Of a DNA stretch of 64,000 bases, positions 9,150-17,612 are shown piece after piece. The stretch spans positions 118,192 to 182,191 of the forward strand of contig NZ_APNL01000008.1 in assembly GCF_040361435.1 (NCBI RefSeq), read 5' to 3'. Under the pieces are notes generated by a model. The model ran no database searches. It worked only from the letters and a program-made list of their open reading frames with translations, and was not told the origin of the DNA. Numbering within the stretch: position 1 is the first letter of the stretch; each line of letters opens with the position of its first letter. The position numbers were made by a program, and so were the translations under genes. This DNA comes from Salinisphaera sp002433465. Lineage in GTDB: Bacteria > Pseudomonadota > Gammaproteobacteria > Nevskiales > Salinisphaeraceae.

Positions 9150-10411
9150 GCCAGCACCCGCTCGTAGGCGGCCAGCAGGCGCGGTATTTCGTGGTGCCAG
9201 GCCAGGCGTTCTTCGATACGCTGGCGCCCAACCTCGCCCAGCCGCTGGCGAAGCGACGGATCGTCCAGGAGCGCGATTATCTTGTCGGCAAAGTCGGCGC
9301 GGTCGCCGGGCCGTGCGTACAACGACGCCTCGCCGGCCGACGCCCGGCCTTCGGTGAGGTCGTATTGGACCAGCGCCTTGCCGAGGGCCATGTACTCGAG
9401 GATCTTGTTCATGGTGGACTGGTCGTTCATGTCGTTCTTGGGGTCCGGGCTGACACAGATATCGGCCGAGGAGAGAACGCGCATCAGATCGTCGCCGGCC
9501 AGGCGCCCCGGAAAATCCACATAAGCCTCGATAGCGAGCTCTTGCGCGAGCTGGCGCAGGCCCTCGAGCGACGGGCCGAAGCCGACCAGGCAGAACTGGA
9601 TATCGCGGCGGCCCCGCTGATGGACGATATCCGCGATCATGTGCAGCAAGTCCTCGAGCCCTTCCTGCTCGCCCATGACGCCGACATAGCCCACCAGATA
9701 GGTACGGCCCTTATGCAGGGCCGGGTCGGGTGCGACTCGACGGACGCGTTCCAGGTTCGGGCCGCTGCGCACCACGAATACGTCGGCCTCGTCCATGCCG
9801 CCGCGGGTGCAGGCGATACGCTTGAACGAGTCGTTGGTGGCGATCGATACGCGCGCCATCGCAAACGTCGCCCGCTCGAGCACGCGCATCAGCCGATAAA
9901 TCGGGCCGCTGTGGCCGAACTTGGCAACGAACAGTTCCGGGCAGAGGTCGTGATGGTCGAACAGAAAACGTACGCCGAACGGGCGGGCCGCGGCGGCCAC
10001 CAGAAAGATGGTATCGGGTGGGTTGCAGGCATGAATGACGTCGATACGCCGACGCCGGCCGATACGCGCGGTCAGCAGGAGCTGCCAGAAAAGGGCGGTC
10101 GCGTATTCCAGCGGATAGCCCCAGGCGCCGCTGGCTTCGTTGGGCAGGGGGTGTCGATGAATGGCGATGCCTTCGAGCTCGAGATAGCGTTCGCGATAGC
10201 CATCGGCCACAGGACAGATGATCGAGACCGCATAGCCGGCATCACGTAGCGCACAGGCCTGTTGCCAGACGCGGCGATCGAAGGGCAGCGGCAGATTCTC
10301 GACGATGATGAGTACGTGAGCGCACGCCACCGCGTCGTCCTGCGCCCGCGCGTCTGCCTTGACGGCCGTGCGCCGGCGGGGCTGTATGAGTTTGTGCAAG
10401 GCGAGGCGCAT
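9146..10411 (-). CDS. family 4 glycosyltransferase (WbuB-like)
   Basis: A GT-B glycosyltransferase of 421 residues. The N-terminal acceptor domain has VENLPLPFDRRVWQQACAL and a DHHDLCPELF motif typical of WbuB-like enzymes. The C-terminal donor domain has VGYVGVMGEQEGLEDLL, and EYMALGKALVQYDLTEGR in place of the usual E-x7-E signature. The short basic N-terminal extension (HKLIQPRRRT) could contact the membrane. It probably extends the EPS repeat unit. The gene starts one base after the upstream glycosyltransferase stop and overlaps the next start by 4 bases. Confidence 0.9.
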   Translation of the reverse strand: MRLALHKLIQPRRRTAVKADARAQDDAVACAHVLIIVENLPLPFDRRVWQQACALRDAGYAVSIICPVADGYRERYLELEGIAIHRHPLPNEASGAWGYPLEYATALFWQLLLTARIGRRRRIDVIHACNPPDTIFLVAAAARPFGVRFLFDHHDLCPELFVAKFGHSGPIYRLMRVLERATFAMARVSIATNDSFKRIACTRGGMDEADVFVVRSGPNLERVRRVAPDPALHKGRTYLVGYVGVMGEQEGLEDLLHMIADIVHQRGRRDIQFCLVGFGPSLEGLRQLAQELAIEAYVDFPGRLAGDDLMRVLSSADICVSPDPKNDMNDQSTMNKILEYMALGKALVQYDLTEGRASAGEASLYARPGDRADFADKIIALLDDPSLRQRLGEVGRQRIEERLAWHHEIPRLLAAYERVLA

Positions 10412-10412
10412 G

Positions 10413-11519
10413 CTAGATCACCCGTTGATAGAGATGGGCGGTATGCGCGGCCAGCTGCGGCCAGCCCTGTTCGCCGTCCTGGGCCCGGGCGACGTTGCGC
10501 CGGATGGTCTCGAGCGCGTCCGGGCGTGACTTCAGATCGGCCAGACGGTCCGCCAGCGTCTCGGCATCCACCGGTGCCAGTAGAAAACCGCTACGCTCGT
10601 CCTCGATGACTTCGGCCAGGCCACCGATATCGCTGGCGAGCACCGCACAGCGATAGGTCAACGCCAGCATGAGCACGCCGGACTGATCGATACGGCGATA
10701 AGGCAGCACCACCAGATCGGCCGCAGCGAAATAACGGGCCGTGGTGTGGTCATCCACCCGGCTCAGATCGGCGGTCACGTCATTACGGTTGGCAAGCAGG
10801 CGTCGGCCCTCGCCGAACGTATCCTCGCCGGCCACGATCAGGCGCATATCGGGGTCTGCGATACGATCCAGCGCGGATACAAGCAGATCCAGCCCCTTGT
10901 AAGGCCGAATTCGGCCGAACAGCAGCAGCAGGAAGGTTTCGTCGGCCACGCCGAGGGCTTCGCGCGCAGCCTCGCGACACGGCGCAGGTGCGGCGCCCAG
11001 AGTGAGCGGGCCGTGTGCGATCACGTGCACCTTGTCGCGGCGTACGCCGAGCTCCTCTGCCAGCGTACGAGCGGTGAAACGGGTATGCACGATCACCGCA
11101 TCGACATAGCGATAGACACACCGAAACAGCACCGTATCGAACCGCGTGCTTTCATGCGGCAGGCTGTTGTGGGCGGTCCAGACCAGGCGTGCCCCGCGCA
11201 GGCGCGCGATCAGCAGCAGCGGCCAGTCCAGCAACGGCTGATGCAGTGCCTGAACATGAAAGACATGCGGGCGTTCCCGCCAGATCCGCATGCCGGTACG
11301 CACCAGCGCCTTGGCATGGGCGCTCAGCCGCTGCCAGCGATTGCGCTTGCGGCGGGCCGCCGGATAGCAGCGCGCGATCGTGCAGCCGGCCGCCTCGGCA
11401 TAGGCGAAATCCGCGCGCACGATCAGGCACAGGCGCGCGACGTCGTCGCGTGCGGCCAGAGCGCGGGCCAGCTCGGCCACGTACTCGGCCGGCCAGGGGG
11501 CATGAATGACGACGCGCAT
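10413..11519 (-). CDS. family 4 glycosyltransferase
   Basis: A 368-residue GT-B enzyme beginning MRVVIHAPWPAEYVAELARA from ATG 11519; an in-frame GTG at 11525 would add two residues. It carries VWTAHNSLPHES and VIVHTRFTARTL in the N-terminal domain. In the donor domain it has LLFGRIRPYKGLDLLVSAL and a late GGLAEVIEDERSGFLLAP, the usual GT4 nucleotide-sugar-binding region. It is predicted to act in the cytoplasm on the lipid-linked oligosaccharide. It lies 7 bases downstream of the BNR_4 gene stop, within the EPS operon. Confidence 0.88.
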   Translation of the reverse strand: MRVVIHAPWPAEYVAELARALAARDDVARLCLIVRADFAYAEAAGCTIARCYPAARRKRNRWQRLSAHAKALVRTGMRIWRERPHVFHVQALHQPLLDWPLLLIARLRGARLVWTAHNSLPHESTRFDTVLFRCVYRYVDAVIVHTRFTARTLAEELGVRRDKVHVIAHGPLTLGAAPAPCREAAREALGVADETFLLLLFGRIRPYKGLDLLVSALDRIADPDMRLIVAGEDTFGEGRRLLANRNDVTADLSRVDDHTTARYFAAADLVVLPYRRIDQSGVLMLALTYRCAVLASDIGGLAEVIEDERSGFLLAPVDAETLADRLADLKSRPDALETIRRNVARAQDGEQGWPQLAAHTAHLYQRVI

Positions 11520-11526
11520 GGACACC

Positions 11527-12972
11527 TTAGCCCTCGCTCAGCCGTACGATGGTGACGCGGTCGTCGCGGCAGCGCCCGTTGTCCAGCACGTTGGCGTGGA
11601 TATAGAACGTCGCGGCGCTGTCGGGCGGGGCGGGTATGGCGCGGGTATGGCAAAGAGCCGTACCACGGTCGCCATCGCCCTTGTAGACGGTCTGCCAGGC
11701 GCCCGTGGGTTGGCCATCGGCCTCGACAGGACGGCGCAGCACGGTCAGCCCGGTCGCGAACGCCCATTCGTGTCCGTTGTCGTCATAGTGCGTTTCAAAC
11801 GCCTGGCGGGGTACGGGTTCGGGGTCGGACCATTGCCCGTCGTCGAGGCGGCTGCGATAACGCGGGCCGTGCACGGACTGCAGCGAAACCACCGGATGGC
11901 CGTCCGCGCTCACGCTGATACGGGCCGGGCTGTAGAGGCCGTCGGGCGCCAGCCGGGCGATCCGTTCGGGCGCGACCCGACTGGCCGCGGCCAGATCGAT
12001 GGGCAGTCGGTAGCGTTGGCCATCGGCGTTGTAGGCGGTATCGCGATCCGGCGGCAGATAAGCATAGCTGGCAAAGTTCTGGTCGACGCCCGAATCGCCG
12101 CGCCGCCACAGCCAGGCGACGTGCATGCCGTTGTCGGCGTCGAAGGCCAGGCGCATCTGATAGACCCACCAGCCGGGCTCGCTGATAAACGGGCGACTCA
12201 GGTGTACTGAGCGCCCCGCCGGCAGTTCGATATCGTCGCCGTCGACGCGCACTTCGCCGCCGATGGGCAGCCAGCTTTGGCTGGCTTCGTCGTAGCGGGC
12301 CAGCCCGCCCGAAAAAAGCCGCTGTGACCAGGTACGGGCCGGGCGCACGGCATAGCGGTAGGTGACGTAGAGCTGGCCGTTACGATCGTTGAAGAACGAC
12401 GGATAGGTAATCTGGGTCCCTGGAATGGCCGCCGTGCCCGGCGTCGGGAATTCGACCCGCCGATTCTGGCTGCCCCAGCGTGCCTTCTGCGATACGCGCT
12501 GGCCGCGGAAGACGAAGTCGTCGATCGATTCGGGTTCGGAGGATACCGAATACTGCCAGGGCAGGTTGTGCATGTCGTAGGCCACATGCACGAAGCCTTT
12601 CCGATCAAGGCCAATAGAGGCAGCGGTATGATAGGGGTCGTTGGCGGTATCGTTGTCGAGCAAATGCGAATGCCAGTCCCAGCCGCCGTCGTCACGTCGT
12701 ACGCCCTTGCGTACGACGGTATGAAAGCCAAAGCCGTGGGTCGGCACCGGCCGCGGGCCCGGCTCGACGTTGACCGTGTAGACGCTGTGGCCGCTGGCGG
12801 CGATGGGCGTTGCGAATACGCTGGCATTGGCCGCCGCAGCCGGGATCGGGGGCAGCACCACGTCGACGCTGACGGTGGCAACGGCGGTGCTCGCAGCCGC
12901 TAGCAACACAGCCGCAAGCAGCCCGCGAACGCCCGGCAGGCAGCACGAAATCATCTGTCGGGCTGCGGTCAT
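11527..12972 (-). CDS. secreted BNR_4-family protein, possible polysaccharide lyase
   Basis: I chose the ATG at 12972, giving 481 residues with a signal peptide (LLAAVLLAAASTAVATVS). A longer frame continues upstream only opposite the O-antigen-ligase gene. The mature protein is rich in beta strands and Trp/Tyr, with BNR_4-type blocks such as PYHTAASIGLDRKGFVHVAY followed by DMHNLPWQYS, and YPSFFNDRNGQLYVTYRYA. PF15892-like proteins include ulvan-type lyases of families PL24/PL25, whose catalytic His lies in a comparable position; I infer a periplasmic or secreted lyase acting on the EPS made here. Its start overlaps the upstream stop by 4 bases. The alternative is a non-catalytic sugar-binding propeller. 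Confidence 0.75.
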   Translation of the reverse strand: MTAARQMISCCLPGVRGLLAAVLLAAASTAVATVSVDVVLPPIPAAAANASVFATPIAASGHSVYTVNVEPGPRPVPTHGFGFHTVVRKGVRRDDGGWDWHSHLLDNDTANDPYHTAASIGLDRKGFVHVAYDMHNLPWQYSVSSEPESIDDFVFRGQRVSQKARWGSQNRRVEFPTPGTAAIPGTQITYPSFFNDRNGQLYVTYRYAVRPARTWSQRLFSGGLARYDEASQSWLPIGGEVRVDGDDIELPAGRSVHLSRPFISEPGWWVYQMRLAFDADNGMHVAWLWRRGDSGVDQNFASYAYLPPDRDTAYNADGQRYRLPIDLAAASRVAPERIARLAPDGLYSPARISVSADGHPVVSLQSVHGPRYRSRLDDGQWSDPEPVPRQAFETHYDDNGHEWAFATGLTVLRRPVEADGQPTGAWQTVYKGDGDRGTALCHTRAIPAPPDSAATFYIHANVLDNGRCRDDRVTIVRLSEG

Positions 12973-14258
12973 GGCGCCGTCTCCAACCGGTCGATGACGC
13001 GCAGCCGGGCAAGCGCCATGCTGGCATGAATCGAAAGCAAAAACAGGAAATGAATCGGCCGGAACAGGGTGGACTCGGCGATATTGGTGATCATAAGAAA
13101 CATCGTGAACGCGATCAGCCAGCTGGCTTCGGCCGGCCAGCGCCCGACCAGCACCAGGCCACGCCGAACCGTATTCACGCAAAAGCCCAGCGTAATCAGC
13201 AGGCCCGGAATACCCAGTTCGTTGAGCACGTCCAGATAGCCGTTGTGGGCCTGCCACAAACCGCCGTAGAGATCCTGTGTCACCCACGGGGCGGGGCCGC
13301 CGGCGCCGAGCCAGAAGGCTTGAAAACCCGTACCCAACCACGGGTGCTGGACCACTTCGGCATACACCAGGCGCCAGATTTCCAGACGTCCGGTGAAGGT
13401 CACATCGCGGCCCACGGCAGTGGCAACCGGGCCCACCAGCTCGCGCCAGGTGGGTATGCCGTGACCGACCAGGATCACGAACAATAAGGTGACCACGGTC
13501 GCGGCAAGCGCGAGCGCGCCGGTTACGGCCATGCGACGCATGGAAACGACCGGCCTGAAGAACAGCCATAGCGGCGGCAGTACGGCCAGTACGCAGAGCA
13601 GGGCGGTGGCATTGCGCGCCATGATCAGGGTGAGTGCGGCCACCGCGGTCCAGGCCAATGCCGGCAGCGCCCGGACCTCGCCGATGGCCAGCCCGTGTAT
13701 CCACAACACCATCATCAACCCCGCGGCCATGCCGAGATGATTCTTGCTGCGGGCAATGCCGGTCCAGGCATTGTCGTAGCCGGCGACGCGGGCGATATCC
13801 GGCATCAGGAATACCGCCGCGACCGAGGCCAGCACCAGGGCACTGATACAGGCACGGCTGTGGCGGCGCAGCCGCTGTGGCCGCCAGGCTGCGACCTGGA
13901 AGGCCAGCGCAATGAGTACCGTGCCGATGAGCAATACCAGCTTGCGTACGGTGGCAGCCGGGTAGTCCGACCAGGCCAGGCTGAGGATGGCCCAGCCGAC
14001 GAACAGTGCAAGCCAGGGGTCGATCTGGCGGACGACTTGCGCGGCCACGCCACGCCGGAGCCAGATTACCAGCGCGCTGACGATAAACGGCGGCATCCAC
14101 TGCATACGGCGCACGAACGAGCCCTGCTGGGCGTTTTGCAGCGCCGTATCGCGCGCCCAGTCGAGGCCGTCGGGCAACAAGGCGAATGCCAGTGTTGCCC
14201 AGAACAGCGTCAAGAGCAGCCAGGTAAAACGTTGGTCGTCGGCAGCCGGCAGCGGCAT
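12969..14258 (-). CDS. O-antigen ligase / Wzy-like polymerase family protein
   Basis: An integral membrane protein of 429 residues with about 10-12 hydrophobic segments. The large periplasmic loop in the second half contains TWRELVGPVATAVGRD, GRLEIWRLVYAEVVQHPWLG and QDLYGGLWQAHNGYLDVLNE. The conserved Arg plus the HNGYL block is characteristic of the Wzy_C/WaaL superfamily (PF04932). It should polymerise or ligate the exported repeat units at the periplasmic face. It is flanked by the BNR_4 gene (4-base overlap) and the BY-kinase-like gene (5 bases away). Whether it polymerises or ligates cannot be settled from sequence. Confidence 0.88.
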   Translation of the reverse strand: MPLPAADDQRFTWLLLTLFWATLAFALLPDGLDWARDTALQNAQQGSFVRRMQWMPPFIVSALVIWLRRGVAAQVVRQIDPWLALFVGWAILSLAWSDYPAATVRKLVLLIGTVLIALAFQVAAWRPQRLRRHSRACISALVLASVAAVFLMPDIARVAGYDNAWTGIARSKNHLGMAAGLMMVLWIHGLAIGEVRALPALAWTAVAALTLIMARNATALLCVLAVLPPLWLFFRPVVSMRRMAVTGALALAATVVTLLFVILVGHGIPTWRELVGPVATAVGRDVTFTGRLEIWRLVYAEVVQHPWLGTGFQAFWLGAGGPAPWVTQDLYGGLWQAHNGYLDVLNELGIPGLLITLGFCVNTVRRGLVLVGRWPAEASWLIAFTMFLMITNIAESTLFRPIHFLFLLSIHASMALARLRVIDRLETAP

Positions 14259-14263
14259 GGGCG

Positions 14264-14875
14264 TCAGCGGTCGGTGAGCACGGCGCCCAATAGCGCGGCA
14301 CCGCTTTCCCGCAAGCCGTCGGTCAGCTCGCGCAGCCGGTGCAGCGCGGTGGCGTTACGCTCGACCACCAGCAGCGCGCCGTCGCTGACGCTGGCCGCCG
14401 AAATCGCGTCCAGATCCTGGGGATGGTCGGCCGTGTCGATCACCACGAACTCGTAGTCCTGGCGTAGACGCGCCACGAACTGGCCGAACTGGCCCGGTGC
14501 TTCGACCAGCGTTTCGGCAAGCGACGGCTGGGTATCGGTACCGCGCATGACGGTAAGTCCCGGCACTGCCGCGATATCCGTCATGCCGGTATCGGCGAGG
14601 CCGAACAGTTCCTGTTGCCGGGGGTGCTGGCGGGCGGCATCGATCAGGGCCGTGGGCTGGCCGGAGCGGGCAAGCAGTACGGCCAGATTGGCTGCCACCG
14701 CGCTGCGATTCCGCTGCGCACCGCAGCCCACCACCGCCAGGCATCGGGCGTGGGCGTCGCCGAGCGCGATACGGGCAAGCGTGGCGCGCAGCGTATCCGC
14801 CTTGGGCGAATGCGGCGCATGCGCGGCGAATACGTCCGCGTGAATTCGCGAAGCGGTCTGTGGCGCTTGATTCAT
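14264..14875 (-). CDS. degenerate CpsD/BY-kinase-like P-loop protein
   Basis: A 203-residue protein with the overall layout of the ATPase half of bacterial tyrosine kinases (CpsD/EpsG). The P-loop region reads GCGAQRNRSAV (about 50-60), where the usual GKS/T lysine is Arg57. The Walker A' segment reads ALIDAARQHP, where the usual second Asp is Ala81. The Walker B-like strand FVVIDTAD (143-150) is kept. No C-terminal tyrosine cluster is visible. It lies directly after the Wzz/GumC gene (4-base overlap), the usual place for the kinase that controls chain length. It may be a pseudokinase acting as a structural activator of Wzz. A weakly active enzyme is the alternative. Confidence 0.8.
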   Translation of the reverse strand: MNQAPQTASRIHADVFAAHAPHSPKADTLRATLARIALGDAHARCLAVVGCGAQRNRSAVAANLAVLLARSGQPTALIDAARQHPRQQELFGLADTGMTDIAAVPGLTVMRGTDTQPSLAETLVEAPGQFGQFVARLRQDYEFVVIDTADHPQDLDAISAASVSDGALLVVERNATALHRLRELTDGLRESGAALLGAVLTDR

Positions 14876-16284
14876 CGGCTGCCTCCGAGATCGAGTTCGC
14901 CGAGGACCGGCAGTTCCAGCTCGCGTTCGATGTCTTCAGGGTGACGAACGCGGCGATCGCGCAGTTCCTGGAGCAGGGCGATCAGGGTGCCAACGATCGC
15001 CCCAAGAACAAGCGCGACGGCGAGCTTGCGCTTGAAGCTCAGGCCGGCGGTGTTGGTCGGCGGGCTGGCCCGGGTGATCACCGAGACGTTCTGGGCGGTC
15101 AGTTCGCTGCCGCCGAGAACCTGGTCGTAGCTCGACAGGGCGGCTTCATAGACCTGGGATGCGCTATCCAGACGCCGACGATAGCTGTCCAGCTGGCTGC
15201 GCTTGGTTTGTTTATCCATGACCTCGTCGCGCGCCGCGTCGTAGGTTTCGCGCAGGGCATTCACCTCGGCGCCGGCCGCCTGCACGCTCTGTCGCGCGGC
15301 GGCCAGATAAGCATCGATCTCGTCGCTCAGGCGGCTGCGAACCGTGGCGATCTGGCCGTCGATAGCCCGAATGCGCGGATGGTTCGGGCCCAGCGATTCG
15401 GCTACGTCGGCCCGCTCGGCCTGGAATTCCACCAGCCGGTTCTTGAGCGTCTGGATCACGTTGCTGTCCAGAATATCGGCCTGGGCCACCACCGGCTGGC
15501 CGCCGGAGCGGGCGGCACTGATCTGGTCGACTTCGGCCTGGGCCGCCTGCAACCGTGCCTGTGCCGCGTTCAGCCGGGTGCCCAGATCGTTGAGGCGACT
15601 GGTCTCCACGCCTTCGGCAGCGGTGGAGTCGATCACGTCGAAGCGCTGGCGCGCGGCGGTAAGTTCGTCCTGGGCTTCGTCGACCTTGGCCCGCAAGCCG
15701 TCGAGGAAGCTCGAATACTGGCCCAGGCGCTGGCGTGCCGGATCGGTGGCCATGCTGTCGCTGGCCTTCATGTACTGGTCGATCACGGCATTGACGATAG
15801 CCGCGCTGCGCTGCGGGTCGTCGCCGCGATAGGACAGCACCAGAAGCTGGCTGACCTGGCCGGCGCGCACCTGAACCTGCTCGCCGAGTTTCGAGGCCAA
15901 CCGCTGGCGCAGCGTGCCTTCGCCGCCGTCGCCGTCGACTTCGGCGCTGAATTCGGCATCCTCGGCCAGGCCGAGCTGATCGACCACGCCGAGCATGACG
16001 TTCTGGCTGGTCATCAGATCGATCTGGGTCGCCCGATAGCTGTCCGCGAGCGCGGTCGAGCGGGCTTGGCCGGTGACCGGGTCAAGGCTCGGGAATTCGA
16101 TGACGAGCGACGCACGCGCCTCGTAGCTTTTCATCAGCAGTGCGGCAATCACGGCGAGCACCATGAACACCACCACGGCGGCCGCCACGATGCGCCAGCG
16201 TGCGCGCAGTGCGCGCGTGATCTGGCCGACGGTGGGCGTGGCCCGCATACCCGGAATCAACGGGCGATCGATGCCTGTGTTCAA
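14872..16284 (-). CDS. Wzz/GumC-type chain-length determinant (EpsF-like)
   Basis: An inner-membrane co-polymerase of 470 residues. The N-terminal cytoplasmic stretch is followed by a first membrane helix at about 31-52 (VAAAVVVFMVLAVIAALLMK). A long periplasmic coiled-coil region rich in Ala/Gln/Arg fills about 60-415. The second helix is at about 425-446 (LAVALVLGAIVGTLIALL), preceded by the proline-containing ASPPTNTAGLSFKRK segment typical of the family. It controls polymer length and links the inner-membrane machinery to the export channel. Its start overlaps the export lipoprotein stop by 4 bases. Confidence 0.92.
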   Translation of the reverse strand: MNTGIDRPLIPGMRATPTVGQITRALRARWRIVAAAVVVFMVLAVIAALLMKSYEARASLVIEFPSLDPVTGQARSTALADSYRATQIDLMTSQNVMLGVVDQLGLAEDAEFSAEVDGDGGEGTLRQRLASKLGEQVQVRAGQVSQLLVLSYRGDDPQRSAAIVNAVIDQYMKASDSMATDPARQRLGQYSSFLDGLRAKVDEAQDELTAARQRFDVIDSTAAEGVETSRLNDLGTRLNAAQARLQAAQAEVDQISAARSGGQPVVAQADILDSNVIQTLKNRLVEFQAERADVAESLGPNHPRIRAIDGQIATVRSRLSDEIDAYLAAARQSVQAAGAEVNALRETYDAARDEVMDKQTKRSQLDSYRRRLDSASQVYEAALSSYDQVLGGSELTAQNVSVITRASPPTNTAGLSFKRKLAVALVLGAIVGTLIALLQELRDRRVRHPEDIERELELPVLGELDLGGSR

Positions 16285-17216
16285 AAGAAGCGCTCCTTGA
16301 CGAAGATCACGTCGTCCGGCTGTACCGGGGTGGTCGGTCGCGCGTCGACCTCGTGAACCGAGCCGTCGGGCGACTTGCGGTGGATGGTGAAGCGCGAGTT
16401 CGAGCCGCGATCGGTGAGCCCGCCGCCGGTCGAGATCGCCTGCATGACGGTCATGCCGGGCTGGATGGCATAGGCATCGGGGCGCTGTACCTGACCATAG
16501 ATATAGAACAGCGGCGCCTGGGGCACGTAGATCGTATCCCCGGCCCTCAGCACGTTGTCGCCGGCGCCGCTACCGGCCACCAGCGCATCGATGTCCACGC
16601 GCTGGCGTGGCGCGTCGCCGCGGTGGATCAGTATCACGGAACGCGCCCCGCGGGCGGTGATGCCGCCGGCCTCGGCAAGCGCGTCGAGCAGGGTGGTACG
16701 GCTCGACAGCGAAAACCGTCCCGGCTGGTTGACTGCGCCGAGTACCGCGACCTGCTGACTGCGGTGTTCCACCAGGGTGAGGCTGATCTGCGGGTCGCGG
16801 AAATAACCCTGATCGCGATAGGCGGATTCGATTCGGGTCTGGGCGTCGTTGGGCGTGAGGTCGCCGATATCGACCGCGCCCAGCAGCGGCAGCGAGATCT
16901 CGCCGCTATCCGCGACGAAGCCTTGGGTATTCATGTCCGGCTGACCGAACATGCGCATTTCCACGATATCCCCCGGCCCTAGAACCACACCGCGTGGGGC
17001 ATCGGCCTCGGCTGCCGCGGGCAACGGGGCGTTGGCGTCGGTCCGGGGCCCGGCAGAAGGCAATTCGGGCTCGGGCGCCGTCGAGCGGGTCGCGGTCGGT
17101 CCAGGCTTCGAACCTGTGCCGTCGACTGTAGGCGGCGCGCTCGCACAGCCCACCACCAGCATGGCCAGTGCGGCCATACTCCCCACGATACGAAGTTTCG
17201 TCAGCAAAGCGCCCAT
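16281..17216 (-). CDS. polysaccharide export outer-membrane lipoprotein (Wza/EpsE type)
   Basis: I chose the ATG at 17216, giving 311 residues beginning with a lipoprotein signal with lipobox LVVGC (Cys about residue 24); a GGGGA element sits about 8 bases upstream. An in-frame start at 17255 would bury the signal. After a Pro/Ala-rich linker comes the polysaccharide export domain (VVLGPGDIVEMRMFGQPDMN), then SLBB-type repeats (VAVLGAVNQPGRFSL and FYIYGQVQRPDAYAI). Wza-type proteins form the outer-membrane export channel. This is the first gene of the 11.6-kb EPS operon. Confidence 0.93.
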   Translation of the reverse strand: MGALLTKLRIVGSMAALAMLVVGCASAPPTVDGTGSKPGPTATRSTAPEPELPSAGPRTDANAPLPAAAEADAPRGVVLGPGDIVEMRMFGQPDMNTQGFVADSGEISLPLLGAVDIGDLTPNDAQTRIESAYRDQGYFRDPQISLTLVEHRSQQVAVLGAVNQPGRFSLSSRTTLLDALAEAGGITARGARSVILIHRGDAPRQRVDIDALVAGSGAGDNVLRAGDTIYVPQAPLFYIYGQVQRPDAYAIQPGMTVMQAISTGGGLTDRGSNSRFTIHRKSPDGSVHEVDARPTTPVQPDDVIFVKERFF

Positions 17217-17451
17217 CCCGTATTGTCCCCGCGGATAGTCTAGTCCAAATGCCAAGCCCTTTGGCGCGTGAGCACGTTACCGGCCGGGCAGTTATGTTCT
17301 GAATACATATTCTTGGTATTGGCGCCAATCGCCTTGCGCCCGGGCGCTGCCATCCATCGGTTTGATCCGTAAGTACAACAATCGACAGTACCGGCGTGCC
17401 GCTAGCAGGCGGCGGTCGCCCGCTTTCAACAAGCGCACGCGCGTCTGCGCC
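17217..17451. other. intergenic region upstream of the EPS operon
   Basis: There is no gene between the EPS operon start and the tRNA-Leu promoter. On the minus strand this must hold the EPS promoter. The one clear element is a perfect 12-base palindrome ATTGGCGCCAAT at 17318-17329, about 100 bases upstream of the first EPS start and a candidate operator. A possible minus-strand -35/-10 pair (TTGGCG, 17-base spacer, TATTCA) begins inside it, but the match is weak. Confidence 0.35.
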
Positions 17452-17480
17452 TCGACTGGGCCGCTGACAGCGCCTAGAAT
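17452..17480 (+). promoter_or_regulatory. candidate promoter of tRNA-Leu
   Basis: TCGACT at 17452-17457 (4 of 6 matches to TTGACA) and TAGAAT at 17475-17480 (5 of 6 matches to TATAAT) are separated by 17 bases. The -10 ends 11 bases before the tRNA, a suitable distance for initiation a few bases upstream of the mature 5' end. Confidence 0.55.
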
Positions 17481-17491
17481 TCCGCGCTCGC

Positions 17492-17578
17492 GCCCGGATG
17501 GCGAAATTGGTAGACGCATGGGACTTAAAATCCCTTGGCCTTCGGGCCGTGCCGGTTCGAGTCCGGCTCCGGGCACCA
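17492..17578 (+). tRNA. tRNA-Leu (anticodon TAA)
   Basis: An 87-base class II tRNA with acceptor arms GCCCGGA and TCCGGGC, discriminator A and an encoded CCA at 17576-17578. The D-arm is GAAATTGGTAGAC, the anticodon loop CTTAAAA gives TAA, the long variable arm is CCTTCGGG-like, and the T-arm contains GGTTCGAGTCC. It closely follows the standard bacterial tRNA-Leu(UAA). It lies 34 bases upstream of ccmA, on the same strand. Confidence 0.97.
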
Positions 17579-17612
17579 GTCAACGGCTTCACGGCCTTTT
17601 TGAAAGCGACTT

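Noticed and set aside
12973..14301. N-terminal extension of the BNR_4 frame (total 924 codons)
   Set aside because: The extension overlaps the O-antigen-ligase gene and has a non-protein-like Arg/Pro/Ala composition; the signal peptide begins at 12972.
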